Assembly: GCF_014696675.1 (NCBI RefSeq)
Contig: NZ_JACJQN010000003.1
Location: 1-64,000, forward strand
Length of the DNA stretch: 64,000 bases
Origin: Phormidium tenue FACHB-1052
Lineage (GTDB): Bacteria; Cyanobacteriota; Cyanobacteriia; Phormidesmidales; Phormidesmidaceae
Direction: 5' to 3'
How positions within the stretch are numbered: the first letter of the stretch is position 1; every line of letters begins with the position of its first letter. Shown here piece by piece: positions 54,112-62,962 of the stretch. Made by a program: the position numbers and the translations under genes. Under the pieces are notes generated by a model that saw only the letters and a program-made list of their open reading frames with translations, did no database searches and was not told where the DNA came from.

Positions 54112-55404
54112 TCAAGTGGGATCAACAGCCGCATCAAACACTGCGTACCTCGACCCGCCTAGGGCTTTGGCCCGATACATCGCCCGGTCAGCATGGTTGA
54201 GCAGAACCTCTACGCTGTCATCGCCCTCGGTGCCCAGGGTGATGCCAATGCTGGCGCTCGAAGACACCTCGGGATGGTCGGGCAGCAGCGGCAGGGCTAG
54301 GGCCTGCTGAATCCGGTTGGCTACCGCCACGGCAGCGTCGATCGACGCCATCTCGTGCAGCAAAATGGCAAACTCGTCGCCCCCTAGACGGGCCACGGTG
54401 TCTTGGGGGCGCAGGCAGGCTTTGAGCTGAAGGGCAATTTCCACCAGTAGCTGGTCGCCCACCCGGTGACCCAGGCTGTCGTTGACTACTTTAAAGTCGT
54501 CTAGATCAATAAATAGCACCGCAAAACTATAGGCAATGCTGGTGCCTTTGAGGGCGATCGCCTGGGCCGCCTTTTCCATAAAAAAGCGGCGATTGGGCAG
54601 GCTAGTCAGGGGGTCGTGAATCGCCCCCGATCGCAGCTCCAGCTCTATCTGCTTGCGCTCGGTGACATTGCGAATAATGGCGATCGGGTGGCCGTGTTCA
54701 TTGGGCAGCAGCCGGGCTTCGCAAAAAATCTGCCGCTGCCCTACGGTTACCTCAGCCTCAAAGCATTGCAGCGACTGGGTGCGGCTGGCCATCTGACCGT
54801 AGCTAAATAGCTTGGCAGCAAAACTCGACCCAAAGCAGTCCACAATCGACTGACCCGCTGCGCCAAGGGACAGCGGGCTGAGGTCAGGATCCACAGAGGG
54901 CTTGACATCGAGAATGGAGCCATCGGCATCAAATTGAACCATCAGGTCAGGAAAGTGCCTCAGCAGGCCGATACCAGGGGCAAGCGCCGGCACCGTCGGC
55001 AGCAGACAGCGGGGCGGAGCCGCCCCAGCGATCGATCGCACGGTGATCAGCCGGGCGCGCACCCCCTGGCAAAAGCCAATGGCGTCGCCGGGGCGGAGGG
55101 GGCTATCTTGCACTGGGGTGCCGTTGATCGTCAGCCGCTGATAGCTGAGGCCGTCAGCCCCATCGTCGCTGTGAATGATATAGCCGTGGTCAAGCCACAC
55201 CAGGCTGGCGTGGTGGCCAGAGACGCCCTCCGACACCAGGCGAATATCTTTGGTGCGATCGCGACCGATTGAGTAAAACGGTTTGCCCAACGGCATAATC
55301 TGGCGGCGCTGGCCGTCTTGAATTAACAGAGCCAGGTGAGGAGAATCGTCCTCCCGCCCCTGGCATTGAGGCTCATGGGTATGGGTCATCATGACGTAGG
55401 GCAC
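54112..55404 (-). CDS. FHA-PAS-GGDEF diguanylate cyclase
   Basis: Soluble 430-residue protein. An FHA domain (about 25-120) with YSIGRD and VSGHHASL would bind phosphothreonine. A PAS domain (about 145-255) precedes the GGDEF domain (about 265-425), with GGDEF intact and the RxxD inhibition site present as RPQD nine residues earlier, so it looks like an active, product-inhibited cyclase. It is 47 bp downstream of a HisKA-EAL gene on the same strand, so both c-di-GMP synthesis and degradation enzymes come from one operon. The FHA domain links it to Ser/Thr kinase signalling. Confidence 0.92.
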   Translation of the reverse strand: MPYVMMTHTHEPQCQGREDDSPHLALLIQDGQRRQIMPLGKPFYSIGRDRTKDIRLVSEGVSGHHASLVWLDHGYIIHSDDGADGLSYQRLTINGTPVQDSPLRPGDAIGFCQGVRARLITVRSIAGAAPPRCLLPTVPALAPGIGLLRHFPDLMVQFDADGSILDVKPSVDPDLSPLSLGAAGQSIVDCFGSSFAAKLFSYGQMASRTQSLQCFEAEVTVGQRQIFCEARLLPNEHGHPIAIIRNVTERKQIELELRSGAIHDPLTSLPNRRFFMEKAAQAIALKGTSIAYSFAVLFIDLDDFKVVNDSLGHRVGDQLLVEIALQLKACLRPQDTVARLGGDEFAILLHEMASIDAAVAVANRIQQALALPLLPDHPEVSSSASIGITLGTEGDDSVEVLLNHADRAMYRAKALGGSRYAVFDAAVDPT

Positions 55405-55451
55405 CAGTGATAGACTGCGTTTCCTGGCCGGGTGAGGAGGGCAGGCAGGCC

Positions 55452-56564
55452 CTAGGACACCGACGATAGCTCTGACGATGGCTCTGGGGCAAACCGCAGC
55501 TGGCCGTCTAGCAGCTGGCGCATCAGCAGGCAGGCAATTCCCGCGCTGTCGATTGGTCTTGAGAAGTAGTAGCCCTGCATTTTTTTATAGCCCAGATCCT
55601 TAAGCACGACTAGGTCGTCGAGGGTTTCCACCCCTTCGACAATCACATCGAGCCGCAGCCGCTCGGCCAGCATAAAGATGGCCTCGCTCATGGCCCAGTT
55701 TTTGTTGCGAATAAACGAGCGATCGATCTTGAGGGTGTCGAAGGGCAGATCTTGCAGCCGCCCCAGGGACGAATAGCCGGTGCCAAAATCGTCGATGTAG
55801 AGCTGTATGCCTAGCTGGTGCAGTTCGACTAGGGCCTTAAGAGCCAGATCTTTGTTCTCAATCAGCGCGCTCTCGGTGACTTCGAGCTTGAGGCTGTGGG
55901 GGGCAATGTGGTGGCGCTCAAGGATGTGGCGAATGTTTTCCACCAGCTGGGGATGGCGCAGCTGCACCGCTGAGAGATTGACGCTAACGCTGAGGGGCGT
56001 CACCGCCGGAAACTGGATCTGCCACTGGCGCAGTTGGCCGCAGGCCTGGTCGAGCAAAAACAGCCCTAGGCTGTCGATTAGACCAGCCTTTTCGGCCAGG
56101 GGAATGAAGACCTCTGGCGAGATGATGCCCCGCTGGCCGTGCCGCCAGCGAGCCAGGGCCTCAAAGCCGATGATCTGGTTGTGCTCAATCGACACAATTG
56201 GCTGGTAGGCCAGATAGAGTTCCTGCTGATCCACCGCCTGGTGCAGGTCGTTTTCGAGCTGAAGCAGCTCTAGCTCGGCACCCGACAGCAGCGTCAGCAG
56301 GGGGGTGGGCTGGTTCTCTAAGGCGTTGGCTAGCCGGTTGAGGCGATCGGCGTTGTTGATGGCGATCGCCAGCAGCCGTTGACCATCGTCGGAGAGCGAC
56401 CCCGACTGCTGATACCCCAAGAGCTTGAGCGCCCCCTGAATCGAGGCGAGGGGAGTGCGCAGCTCATGACAAATGAGCAGCGAAATGTCGTCAAAGGGGT
56501 GGGTTGAGCAGTCGGCAATCGAACACAAATCCTCACTGGGCCGGGCCGAGTTGGAATACGCCAT
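55452..56564 (-). CDS. HisKA-EAL fusion, c-di-GMP phosphodiesterase
   Basis: A 370-residue soluble protein joining a histidine-kinase dimerisation helix pair to an EAL domain. The N-terminal region has a perfect H box, CHELRTPLAS with His33. No HATPase catalytic domain follows; instead the EAL domain covers about 108-355 with intact EALARW, VNLSAVQL, EVTESAL, DDFGTGYSSL, KIDRSF and VEGVET. It would hydrolyse c-di-GMP. Phosphorylation of His33 must come from another kinase or relay. A receiver gene lies just upstream in the same operon. The domain order HisKA-EAL is unusual. Confidence 0.9.
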   Translation of the reverse strand: MAYSNSARPSEDLCSIADCSTHPFDDISLLICHELRTPLASIQGALKLLGYQQSGSLSDDGQRLLAIAINNADRLNRLANALENQPTPLLTLLSGAELELLQLENDLHQAVDQQELYLAYQPIVSIEHNQIIGFEALARWRHGQRGIISPEVFIPLAEKAGLIDSLGLFLLDQACGQLRQWQIQFPAVTPLSVSVNLSAVQLRHPQLVENIRHILERHHIAPHSLKLEVTESALIENKDLALKALVELHQLGIQLYIDDFGTGYSSLGRLQDLPFDTLKIDRSFIRNKNWAMSEAIFMLAERLRLDVIVEGVETLDDLVVLKDLGYKKMQGYYFSRPIDSAGIACLLMRQLLDGQLRFAPEPSSELSSVS

Positions 56565-56642
56565 GGAAGATGCTTAGCGGTTTAGAAAGGGTAGTGGGGT
56601 AGGGCATTGGGGGCTAGGCCAGTGGAGCAAACGGGGCGGGGG

Positions 56643-56885
56643 CTAGGCGAGTTGCGATCGCAGCTCAACCCAGATTGTGTAGTGGGTCTTTGACACGGTG
56701 ATGCAGACCTTAAATCCTTTATTACTTTCCTGAGTAGCTTGGCGATAGGCCTGGAGCCGGTCAGCTAGGGGGAGTTGCTGCAAGCTAACGTAAAAGTCAT
56801 TTCGGTAGAACATGCCGTCGTGGATGCCCTGATTCCAAAATTTAAAGGACGAGATAAATTCCTCGACCACAATCAGGGGGAGCAT
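56643..56885 (-). CDS. Small conserved-looking protein, unknown
   Basis: An 80-residue protein beginning LPLIVVEEFISSFKFWNQGI, with a pattern of alternating hydrophobic residues suggesting a small alpha/beta fold. No motif is recognised and no signal peptide is seen. It lies between the receiver gene (86 bp upstream) and the HisKA-EAL gene (78 bp downstream) on the same strand and is probably part of this signalling operon. Confidence 0.6.
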   Translation of the reverse strand: MLPLIVVEEFISSFKFWNQGIHDGMFYRNDFYVSLQQLPLADRLQAYRQATQESNKGFKVCITVSKTHYTIWVELRSQLA

Positions 56886-56970
56886 AGCGGGGCTGCTGGC
56901 AAGACGTCTTCTTTAGAATAGAAAACAAAAGTGACAGCTATGTGAACACCCTGCACCGATGACTGTGGCC

Positions 56971-57348
56971 CTACTGCCAGCCCAGAACAGACTCAATTTG
57001 TCCCCCCAGTAGGCCGGGGTCGAAAGGCTTGATCAGCACTGCTCTCGCCCCCGCCGCCACGAAGGACTGCTGCGTGGCCAGTCGCAGGGTAGCCGTCAGT
57101 AAAATCACTGGGATTTGGCGAGTTTCGGCATTTTCACTGAGTTTGAGCAGGGTGGCTAGACCGTCAACCTTAGGCATGATCACATCGAGCAAAATGGCAT
57201 CGGGATGGTAAGTGGCCGCCAAAGCTGCCCCTTCTTCTCCCGAGGCGGCAGTTTTGACCTCCCAGTTTTTGGTAATTTCTAGGCTCGCTTTGGCAATCTC
57301 TCGCACGTCGGCTTCGTCGTCAATAATCAAAATGCGTTTGGCGACCAT
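56971..57348 (-). CDS. Single-domain response regulator (CheY-like)
   Basis: Receiver of 125 residues without an output domain. The acidic pocket DDEAD (about 10-14), the phosphorylation Asp in LLDVIMPKVDG (about 54), the switch Thr in LLTAT and Lys in LIKPFDP are all present. It starts the minus-strand signalling series of receiver, small protein, HisKA-EAL and FHA-PAS-GGDEF. It may be the phosphodonor or acceptor for His33 of the EAL protein. Confidence 0.92.
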   Translation of the reverse strand: MVAKRILIIDDEADVREIAKASLEITKNWEVKTAASGEEGAALAATYHPDAILLDVIMPKVDGLATLLKLSENAETRQIPVILLTATLRLATQQSFVAAGARAVLIKPFDPGLLGGQIESVLGWQ

Positions 57349-57476
57349 GGTAAAAATGCCGGTGCATGCCGGTTACAAAATACCCCTTTTTTATCACTTT
57401 AAGCCGAGCAAAAGAGGGGTGTTAATTGAAGCTATTGAAAAGCGGGCAGTGGAACTGAGGCATTGCCAATTCTTAG

Positions 57477-57528
57477 GATGAATCTGTCGAAAGCTTAGCG
57501 CCTGTAGGGTTTCATCAGTCCGTTCATC
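57477..57528. repeat. Dispersed intergenic repeat, copy B
   Basis: A 52-bp element bounded by GATGAAT (57477-57483) and GTTCATC (57522-57528). It shares TGTCGAAAGCT and TAGGGTTTCAT with copy A (50527-50581), with a 3-bp gap and several substitutions. It lies between a receiver gene and an SDR gene. Confidence 0.75.
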
Positions 57529-57589
57529 TTTATAATCAACTTTCTTTTTGCGTTTTTTGGCTGTGTCCGTGGTGTTTAACCCCAGGGCG

Positions 57590-58573
57590 CTAAGCTTTGG
57601 GAGAGCCGAGCGGCCCGAGCAGCAAAAACGGCCAGGGCAGTTCTAGATCGGGCACTAGCCCCGCATAGGGCCGCAGCCCCGGCACCGCGTAGGGCAGCAC
57701 AAACCGTAGCGACCTGAGCGATGCTGGCCGATTGCCCTCGGCATCAACTGCGCCATACTCTCTGGCTAGTTCGGCGACAATCTGCACCTGCCCAGTGCGG
57801 CGCAGCAGGTGGCGATCGCTGGCCAGTGCCGCAATCACCCGACCAGTGAGCAGCGGCGTTTCCCAGTTGTAGCGATCGGGTGGAGAGCTATCTTCCCCAG
57901 TGCCAGAGGGTTGCCCGTTCCCTAACCCCATCTCAGCGGCAAACTGGGTCATCAGCTCAGTGCCGACAATGCCCGGCCAAATCGAGAGCGAGGTCACCTG
58001 GTGGGGTTTGAGTTCTACCGCCATGTCTGCGGCCAGGCGATCGCAGGCTGCCTTGCCCACGCCGTAGGGCACCCCAAAAATATAAGACAGCCCGCCCCAC
58101 GACGACAGGGTGCAGATTAGCCCCCGTCGCTGCGGCACCATCAAGCGAGCGGCATAGACGCTGGCCAAATAGTGACTCCGCAGCCCTACGGCATTGCACG
58201 CATCCCAAAACTCGGTGGGTTCGGCTTCCCAAAAGGGCTTGCCGTAGGCGGCCTTGAGCGCTGACACCCCAGCGTAGGCGTTGTTCACCAGCAGATCGAG
58301 TCGGCCATTTTGGTCGGTTTGGATGCGATCGAAGAGGGCCTTGACCTGATCGTCGTCGCTGTGATCGACCTGTACCGGCACAGCCGTTCCGCCCGCCTGG
58401 TTCACCGCCGCCGCCGTTTCCTCCAGCGACCCCATCGAGTCGGCTGAGGCAGTAAGGGTGCGCCCGGTAATATAAACTATGGCCCCAGCTTCTCCTAGGC
58501 CAGTCGCAATGCCCTTACCTAGCCCCCTAGTGGCCCCGGTCACCACCGCAATCTGTCCGTCCAGCCGTGCCAT
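57590..58573 (-). CDS. Short-chain dehydrogenase/reductase, DHRS1-like
   Basis: NAD(P)-dependent SDR of 327 residues. The dinucleotide motif TGATRGLG is near residues 13-20, NNAY appears instead of NNAG, and the catalytic Ser (SSWGG) and Tyr-x3-Lys (YGVGK) are present. A C-terminal extension of about 60 residues ends in a hydrophobic stretch (LPWPFLLLGPLG), possibly a membrane contact. The overall pattern fits the DHRS1-like subgroup. Substrate unknown. Monocistronic. Confidence 0.9.
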   Translation of the reverse strand: MARLDGQIAVVTGATRGLGKGIATGLGEAGAIVYITGRTLTASADSMGSLEETAAAVNQAGGTAVPVQVDHSDDDQVKALFDRIQTDQNGRLDLLVNNAYAGVSALKAAYGKPFWEAEPTEFWDACNAVGLRSHYLASVYAARLMVPQRRGLICTLSSWGGLSYIFGVPYGVGKAACDRLAADMAVELKPHQVTSLSIWPGIVGTELMTQFAAEMGLGNGQPSGTGEDSSPPDRYNWETPLLTGRVIAALASDRHLLRRTGQVQIVAELAREYGAVDAEGNRPASLRSLRFVLPYAVPGLRPYAGLVPDLELPWPFLLLGPLGSPKA

Positions 58574-58840
58574 AAATATCTCCTAGTTAACCTGACGGGT
58601 CACCCTCAAGCCAGCAGTAGCCCAATGGCACCAAGCCCACCCAACGTAACGATGAGTAAGCGATCGGGCCAATAGCTTTGTTCTAACAGCTCCGATGCCA
58701 TTGGGTTAAGCCCCTAACGAATCTCAGCATCGCAACAGTTACTTATTTAGACAGAAGCCTTAGTCCTTCTAATTAGATAGCCTAGGGCCATACATGGCGC
58801 CGGTCATAAAACGTCGCCCTCTCTACCCAACCGTAAAACT

Positions 58841-59068
58841 ATGTTTGTTAAAGACACTCAAGATCAAACGCTCATTAAAGTGCTCGATGTCACTGATCTA
58901 ATTAATCCGCAGAACAACGAAATCCAGGGGCGACAGCAGGCGGGTGAGGAAGAACAGCCCCCCCAAGCTTACGAAAAATCGCGCCTTCAGTTTCCCTCGG
59001 GCGAAGCCCTACCCGAGTGCTGGACTAATCCAGACTATAAACTGCAACAGAGGCCAACTCCTCAGTAA
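58841..59068 (+). CDS. Conserved cyanobacterial small protein
   Basis: A 75-residue soluble, polar protein (FVKDTQDQTLIKVLDVTDLINPQ...FPSGEALPECW) that I recognise as a widely conserved cyanobacterial hypothetical protein, with an LIKVLxVxDLINP start and FPSGExLPxCW end. Its acidic middle (AGEEEQ) is probably flexible. No function is known to me. It is isolated; the divergent SDR gene starts 267 bp away. Confidence 0.7.
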   Translation: MFVKDTQDQTLIKVLDVTDLINPQNNEIQGRQQAGEEEQPPQAYEKSRLQFPSGEALPECWTNPDYKLQQRPTPQ

Positions 59069-59157
59069 GGCTCAACTTCTTACTCTGAGCGCAGGACACG
59101 GGCATTTTCTCATAGCCTCCTATCCCCCCACGACAGTCGCCCGTAGGCTGTTCCGTA

Positions 59158-59580
59158 GTGACCTTTACTGCCCGACCTATGCACCGTATTGAGCACAGCA
59201 AAACTACTCTCCGGGGCGTTTTGGCCGTCTGTATGGTAGTGGCCGGGGTTTTACATTTTGTCCAGTCCGACCCATTTATTCGCATTGTGCCGGACTTTTT
59301 GCCCGCCCCGGCTGCCCTGGTTTATATCAGCGGTGTGATAGAAATCATGCTGGGCATTGGCCTGCTGGTGCCGACTCTGCACCAAATCTCGGCTTGGGGG
59401 CTGGTTGCACTGTTTATTGCGGTGTTTCCGGCCAATCTCAACATGGCCATCAATCACATTCAAATCGATGGCATTCCCAACACCTGGTGGTTTCAGGCGA
59501 TTCGACTGCCGTTTCAGCTGGTGCTGATCGCCTGGGCCTACTGGTATACTCGCCCAGAGCTGCCGCAAGCATCCCAATAG
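59158..59580 (+). CDS. DoxX-like membrane protein
   Basis: A 140-residue inner-membrane protein with about four hydrophobic helices (about 17-36, 48-70, 75-97, 112-132). It resembles the DoxX/DoxD-like family by the GVLHFVQSDPFIRIVP and EIMLGIGLLVP patterns. The start may be GTG at 59158 or ATG at 59179 (MHRIEHS). DoxX proteins are linked to redox and detoxification functions, but no partner is encoded here. Confidence 0.75.
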   Translation: MTFTARPMHRIEHSKTTLRGVLAVCMVVAGVLHFVQSDPFIRIVPDFLPAPAALVYISGVIEIMLGIGLLVPTLHQISAWGLVALFIAVFPANLNMAINHIQIDGIPNTWWFQAIRLPFQLVLIAWAYWYTRPELPQASQ

Positions 59581-59750
59581 TTAAATATTGCGGGTACCTA
59601 CGGCGATCGCGGGTAGGGTTAGAGCCTTCCTAAAAACCCAGACTGGTACTGTTTGGATTGTGATGGTGTATAAAACAGAGGGGTGACGCCGGTTGGCTGC
59701 GATCGCAACCTCAGCTAAAACGTTCACTCCCCAAATTTGCCCTAGACGCA

Positions 59751-60308
59751 GTGCCAAACCTTTGCGCGGCCAGCAGCGACGGCATCTTCAACGTCCGAAT
59801 CATGTTTGGGATCACCATGCAAACTCGTCGAAGGCAACCTTCTAATGACTGGACTAAAGGCTCAAAGGGCGTAATCAGTTTTTTTGTGCTCTTTTTAGCT
59901 TTGGGCTTTTTGCTGTACCAGCTCGCTTCTAGCGTGCTGTTTGCCATAAATTATTCCTCTGGCGCTGGTGCCCGTAGCTTTGCAGCAGCGCTGTTTCCGC
60001 TCACAGTTTTAATTTATTTAGGCTTTATTGCACGAATTCAAATCCCCACTCGGGAGAGCCGTGCTCCTATTATTAACAGTTTTATCGTCTTCCTGTTGTG
60101 GACGATGCTGGTGCTCGGTGTTGATATTAACAACGAAACCGCTTACTTCCCAATTGAAGAATTGCTCTACTCCTTGACTCTGGCCGCCATGCTCTGGCGC
60201 TACAAATATCGGGGCCAGTTTAAAGCGTTGATCGCCTGTTGCTATGGCGTTTTGGCTGGAACAATGGCAGCCGTGATTGTATTTGGTATCAACCCTGCCG
60301 CTATGTAG
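59751..60308 (+). CDS. Four-helix membrane protein, unknown
   Basis: Up to 185 residues. The start is doubtful: GTG at 59751, ATG at 59802 or ATG at 59817 (MQTRRRQ). A basic stretch precedes four hydrophobic segments (about 40-66, 76-95, 108-125, 158-180 counting from 59751). No family recognised. The coding region is more AT-rich than surrounding genes and has few HIP1 octamers, which may indicate later acquisition. A hairpin after the stop ends it. Confidence 0.55.
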   Translation: MPNLCAASSDGIFNVRIMFGITMQTRRRQPSNDWTKGSKGVISFFVLFLALGFLLYQLASSVLFAINYSSGAGARSFAAALFPLTVLIYLGFIARIQIPTRESRAPIINSFIVFLLWTMLVLGVDINNETAYFPIEELLYSLTLAAMLWRYKYRGQFKALIACCYGVLAGTMAAVIVFGINPAAM

Positions 60309-60363
60309 GGTCTGAGAGGATGCTTGAAACGTCCTATTTCTTGTAGCAAAAATGGCAGTCTCT

Positions 60364-60388
60364 CTAGTCCCCCTAAAAGAGGGACTAG
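60364..60388. terminator. Hairpin between convergent genes
   Basis: CTAGTCCC (60364-60371) pairs with GGGACTAG (60381-60388); loop about 9 nt. It lies between the unknown membrane gene and fraE, and could terminate either strand, but lacks a T-run. Confidence 0.5.
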
Positions 60389-60470
60389 GGAGGATCGGCA
60401 GGTGATTAAAACCACAGCAAATCACGTTTCAAACACCCGCTGAGAGGAAGAGGGCTACTTAAACACCTTC

Positions 60471-61262
60471 TTAAAACTGACGGCGGGAGAAAATTAGGAT
60501 CGACACGGCCAGCAGTAGTGCTGTATAAAGCAGGCCGTAGAGGGCATGGCCAAAAAGCTCTGGCGCGGTGGGCAGTAGATCCATGCCGTAGGCGGCGGCG
60601 TTGCGCAGGTTGAGGCGTTCTAGGTCGGGCAGCACCAGATATAGGACACTGGTAAGCTGCTGCACCGCTGGGGTTTCGCTGAGTTTGCCAAAGGCCACCA
60701 GATCCTGGCTCAGGTGACCCATCAGATACACCGCAAAGGTGAGCATGGTGGCTAGTAGCGAACTGGTAAATACGCCAAATAGGATGGCTACAGCCACCAG
60801 CAGCGCCGCCTCTAGGATAGTAAAGAGCAGCGCTAGCACCAGGCTGCCCAGGGAGAAGGGCACGCCGCTGGTGGCCAGCACCAGCACAAAAATGGCTCCG
60901 AGGGCGGCAATCAGCACCGCCAGCACCGCCGTCAGACCCAAATGCTTGCCCACGATAAACTCGGCTCGACTGACGGGCTTGGCAATCAGCACCAACACCG
61001 TGCGCTTCTCAATTTCTTTGTTGATCAGGCCGGTGCCAACAAAGACAGCCACGACTACGCTCAGCAGATGAATGCCCGCCAGGCCCAGATCCATCAGGAT
61101 TTTGTCTTCGGCACCGGCGGAGATGTCAGGCAGCAGCACCCGCGCGATCACCAGCAGCAGGGCAAACAGGGCCACCAGGTACAGAATGCGATCGCGAATT
61201 ACCTCCAAAAATACGGTGCGGGCAATGACCCCTACCCGCGATAACACCATTGGCTTAACCAC
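60471..61262 (-). CDS. fraE: Filament integrity ABC-2 permease FraE
   Basis: ABC-2 type membrane permease of 263 residues, last gene of the fraC-fraD-fraE operon. In Nostoc/Anabaena it is needed for filament integrity and heterocyst function. Six hydrophobic segments are visible. The N-terminus has ARTVFLEVIRDRILYLVAL and INKEIEKRTVLVLIAKPVSR, typical of such permeases. It is 17 bp after fraD on the minus strand. No ATPase gene is linked. The call rests on operon order and the two preceding genes. Confidence 0.85.
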   Translation of the reverse strand: MVKPMVLSRVGVIARTVFLEVIRDRILYLVALFALLLVIARVLLPDISAGAEDKILMDLGLAGIHLLSVVVAVFVGTGLINKEIEKRTVLVLIAKPVSRAEFIVGKHLGLTAVLAVLIAALGAIFVLVLATSGVPFSLGSLVLALLFTILEAALLVAVAILFGVFTSSLLATMLTFAVYLMGHLSQDLVAFGKLSETPAVQQLTSVLYLVLPDLERLNLRNAAAYGMDLLPTAPELFGHALYGLLYTALLLAVSILIFSRRQF

Positions 61263-61279
61263 TTCCGTACCTCTTAAAA

Positions 61280-62302
61280 TTAGCCTTGCTGTTGTGTGCC
61301 CCTAGGATGCCCAGCCTGGCGCGGCGTTTGTAAGTCGCAGGTGAGGGTAGACCACTGGGTGGTGGCATACCCCGGCGCGGTGGTTTCGGTATCTGCCAGG
61401 CCACCTCGGTTGATGGGCATCAGCAGGCAGGTTTTTTCTAGGTAGTAGCCACTTGGGTTGGCGGCTGGCCCCGACCAAATCGCCCACAGTTTGAGGGTGT
61501 AGCCATCGCCGTTAGACAGGGGCTGAAAGTCGAGCTGCCACAGCGAATCTTCTAGGTCAGCGTCGCGACCCGTCTGGGATTGCACCCGCTGTTGCAAAGC
61601 CTGGCGCTGGCCTTCGAGGTTGAGCAGCCACCGCTCTACCGAGGGCCAGGGCTTGTTGTCGATCTGCTCCCGCAGCATTTCTTCGGCCATGGTGAGGTGG
61701 GTGACCCCGGCGGGCAGCGCCACCTCCTGCCCCGGAAAGCGGTAGACAAAGGCGCTGTGGTCAACGCTGTCAGCCACCAGGCTAGGATAGTCGCGCACCC
61801 AGGATTGAATGCGAAAGTAAAACTGGAACCAGCTGCTAAACAGCAGGCTGAGGCAAAACAGCAGCGCCAACTGCTGGCGTACCATCGGCGGTGGTGCTTT
61901 TAGGTCAAAGTCCCAGCTCACCAGGCTGGGCACCGCAATCACCGCAAAGGATACCAGAGGCCAGGATACTAGAGCGGGCTGGAGCCACCGCCCGCCCCAG
62001 GAACCAAACAAAAAGAGGCATAGAATGGCCCCTGACACCCAGGGAGCCACGGGAATGCCAAAAAGTCTCGCTTTGTTAGCCTCTAAGGCCCAACCCACCC
62101 CCAGGGCCAGGCAAATCCAGCTGATGGTGGCCAGCAGCCCTACGGTAAAGGGGGTGGCGGCCAAGAGGCGCGCCAGCAGTGACACGAGCCACGAAAACAA
62201 GCTCATGTAGATGACGGTCTGCCAGGAAAAGTAGCGCGGCGGCAGCACCGCTTGCCACAGTTCAATCAGGGTTTGACGCAAAAAGCCGAAGAAGCCTACC
62301 AT
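61280..62302 (-). CDS. fraD: Septal protein FraD (DUF5357)
   Basis: A 340-residue membrane protein. The N-terminal RYFSWQTVIYMSLFSWLVSLLA begins about five hydrophobic helices (about 25-165), followed by a soluble region with a short coiled coil (about 220-250, LLNLEGQRQALQQRVQ). In Nostoc, FraD is a component of septal junctions between cells. The length and topology match. The 7-nt overlap with fraC indicates translational coupling. Presence of this gene suggests a filament with cell-cell communication. Confidence 0.88.
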   Translation of the reverse strand: MVGFFGFLRQTLIELWQAVLPPRYFSWQTVIYMSLFSWLVSLLARLLAATPFTVGLLATISWICLALGVGWALEANKARLFGIPVAPWVSGAILCLFLFGSWGGRWLQPALVSWPLVSFAVIAVPSLVSWDFDLKAPPPMVRQQLALLFCLSLLFSSWFQFYFRIQSWVRDYPSLVADSVDHSAFVYRFPGQEVALPAGVTHLTMAEEMLREQIDNKPWPSVERWLLNLEGQRQALQQRVQSQTGRDADLEDSLWQLDFQPLSNGDGYTLKLWAIWSGPAANPSGYYLEKTCLLMPINRGGLADTETTAPGYATTQWSTLTCDLQTPRQAGHPRGTQQQG

Positions 62303-62889
62303 CCCAGCACCCCGCTTTGGTTGATCAGCAGCAGCAGCACCAAGATGGCGGTAAAGCTAGCGGCGTTGGCCTGGAGCATGGCCAATGCCCGAGGCGAAGT
62401 GCCGCCTTGGCGTCCTTCAATCTGGGCTCGCCTGGCCCGTTCGTAGCGCTGGCGGCGATCGCCTTCGATCGCCTCGGGGGTGTGTTCTACGGGCTTTTGG
62501 CCGAGTAGCTGTAGCAGCCAGAGCAGCCCCTGGAGCTTGATCCAATAGGTGACGAAGAAGGCGGCGATCGCCACCATTACCACCACCACCGGCAGCGCAT
62601 CGTGCCAGTTATTGGCGTAAAACCGGTTGAACAGCACATAGCTAATCACCTGGCTGCGCAGCTCTAGGGGCAGCACCGCCTCAAGGGCCAGAAACGCGAT
62701 CCAGCCCAAGCTGGTGGCCAGCAGGTTGAGGGTGGCAGCATACTGCATACTGGTGCGGTAGCCCAGGCGCAGCTGCTGGCGCAGCACCATGGCTTCTAGC
62801 ACAATGGCCACCATGAGCAGCATGCTTTGCACGGCGATCGCCCGCAGCGGCAAAACGCCAAGTTCTGATAGCAAGTCGTTGATGGGCAT
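62296..62889 (-). CDS. fraC: Filament integrity protein FraC
   Basis: A 197-residue membrane protein with three to four hydrophobic segments (about 15-38, 48-70, 100-120, 175-192) and a cytosolic Arg/Glu-rich loop (about 135-165). The order fraC-fraD-fraE and its topology match the septal operon of filamentous cyanobacteria, in which FraC helps position FraD at the septum. It heads the operon and is divergent from a P-loop gene. Confidence 0.86.
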   Translation of the reverse strand: MPINDLLSELGVLPLRAIAVQSMLLMVAIVLEAMVLRQQLRLGYRTSMQYAATLNLLATSLGWIAFLALEAVLPLELRSQVISYVLFNRFYANNWHDALPVVVVMVAIAAFFVTYWIKLQGLLWLLQLLGQKPVEHTPEAIEGDRRQRYERARRAQIEGRQGGTSPRALAMLQANAASFTAILVLLLLINQSGVLGW

Positions 62890-62962
62890 GGGGCGCTGAG
62901 GGTGGGTCGCAAATCTCGACCCCTGATGGGGGGTTCCCGGTGCACTCTCAAGGGTATAACCT

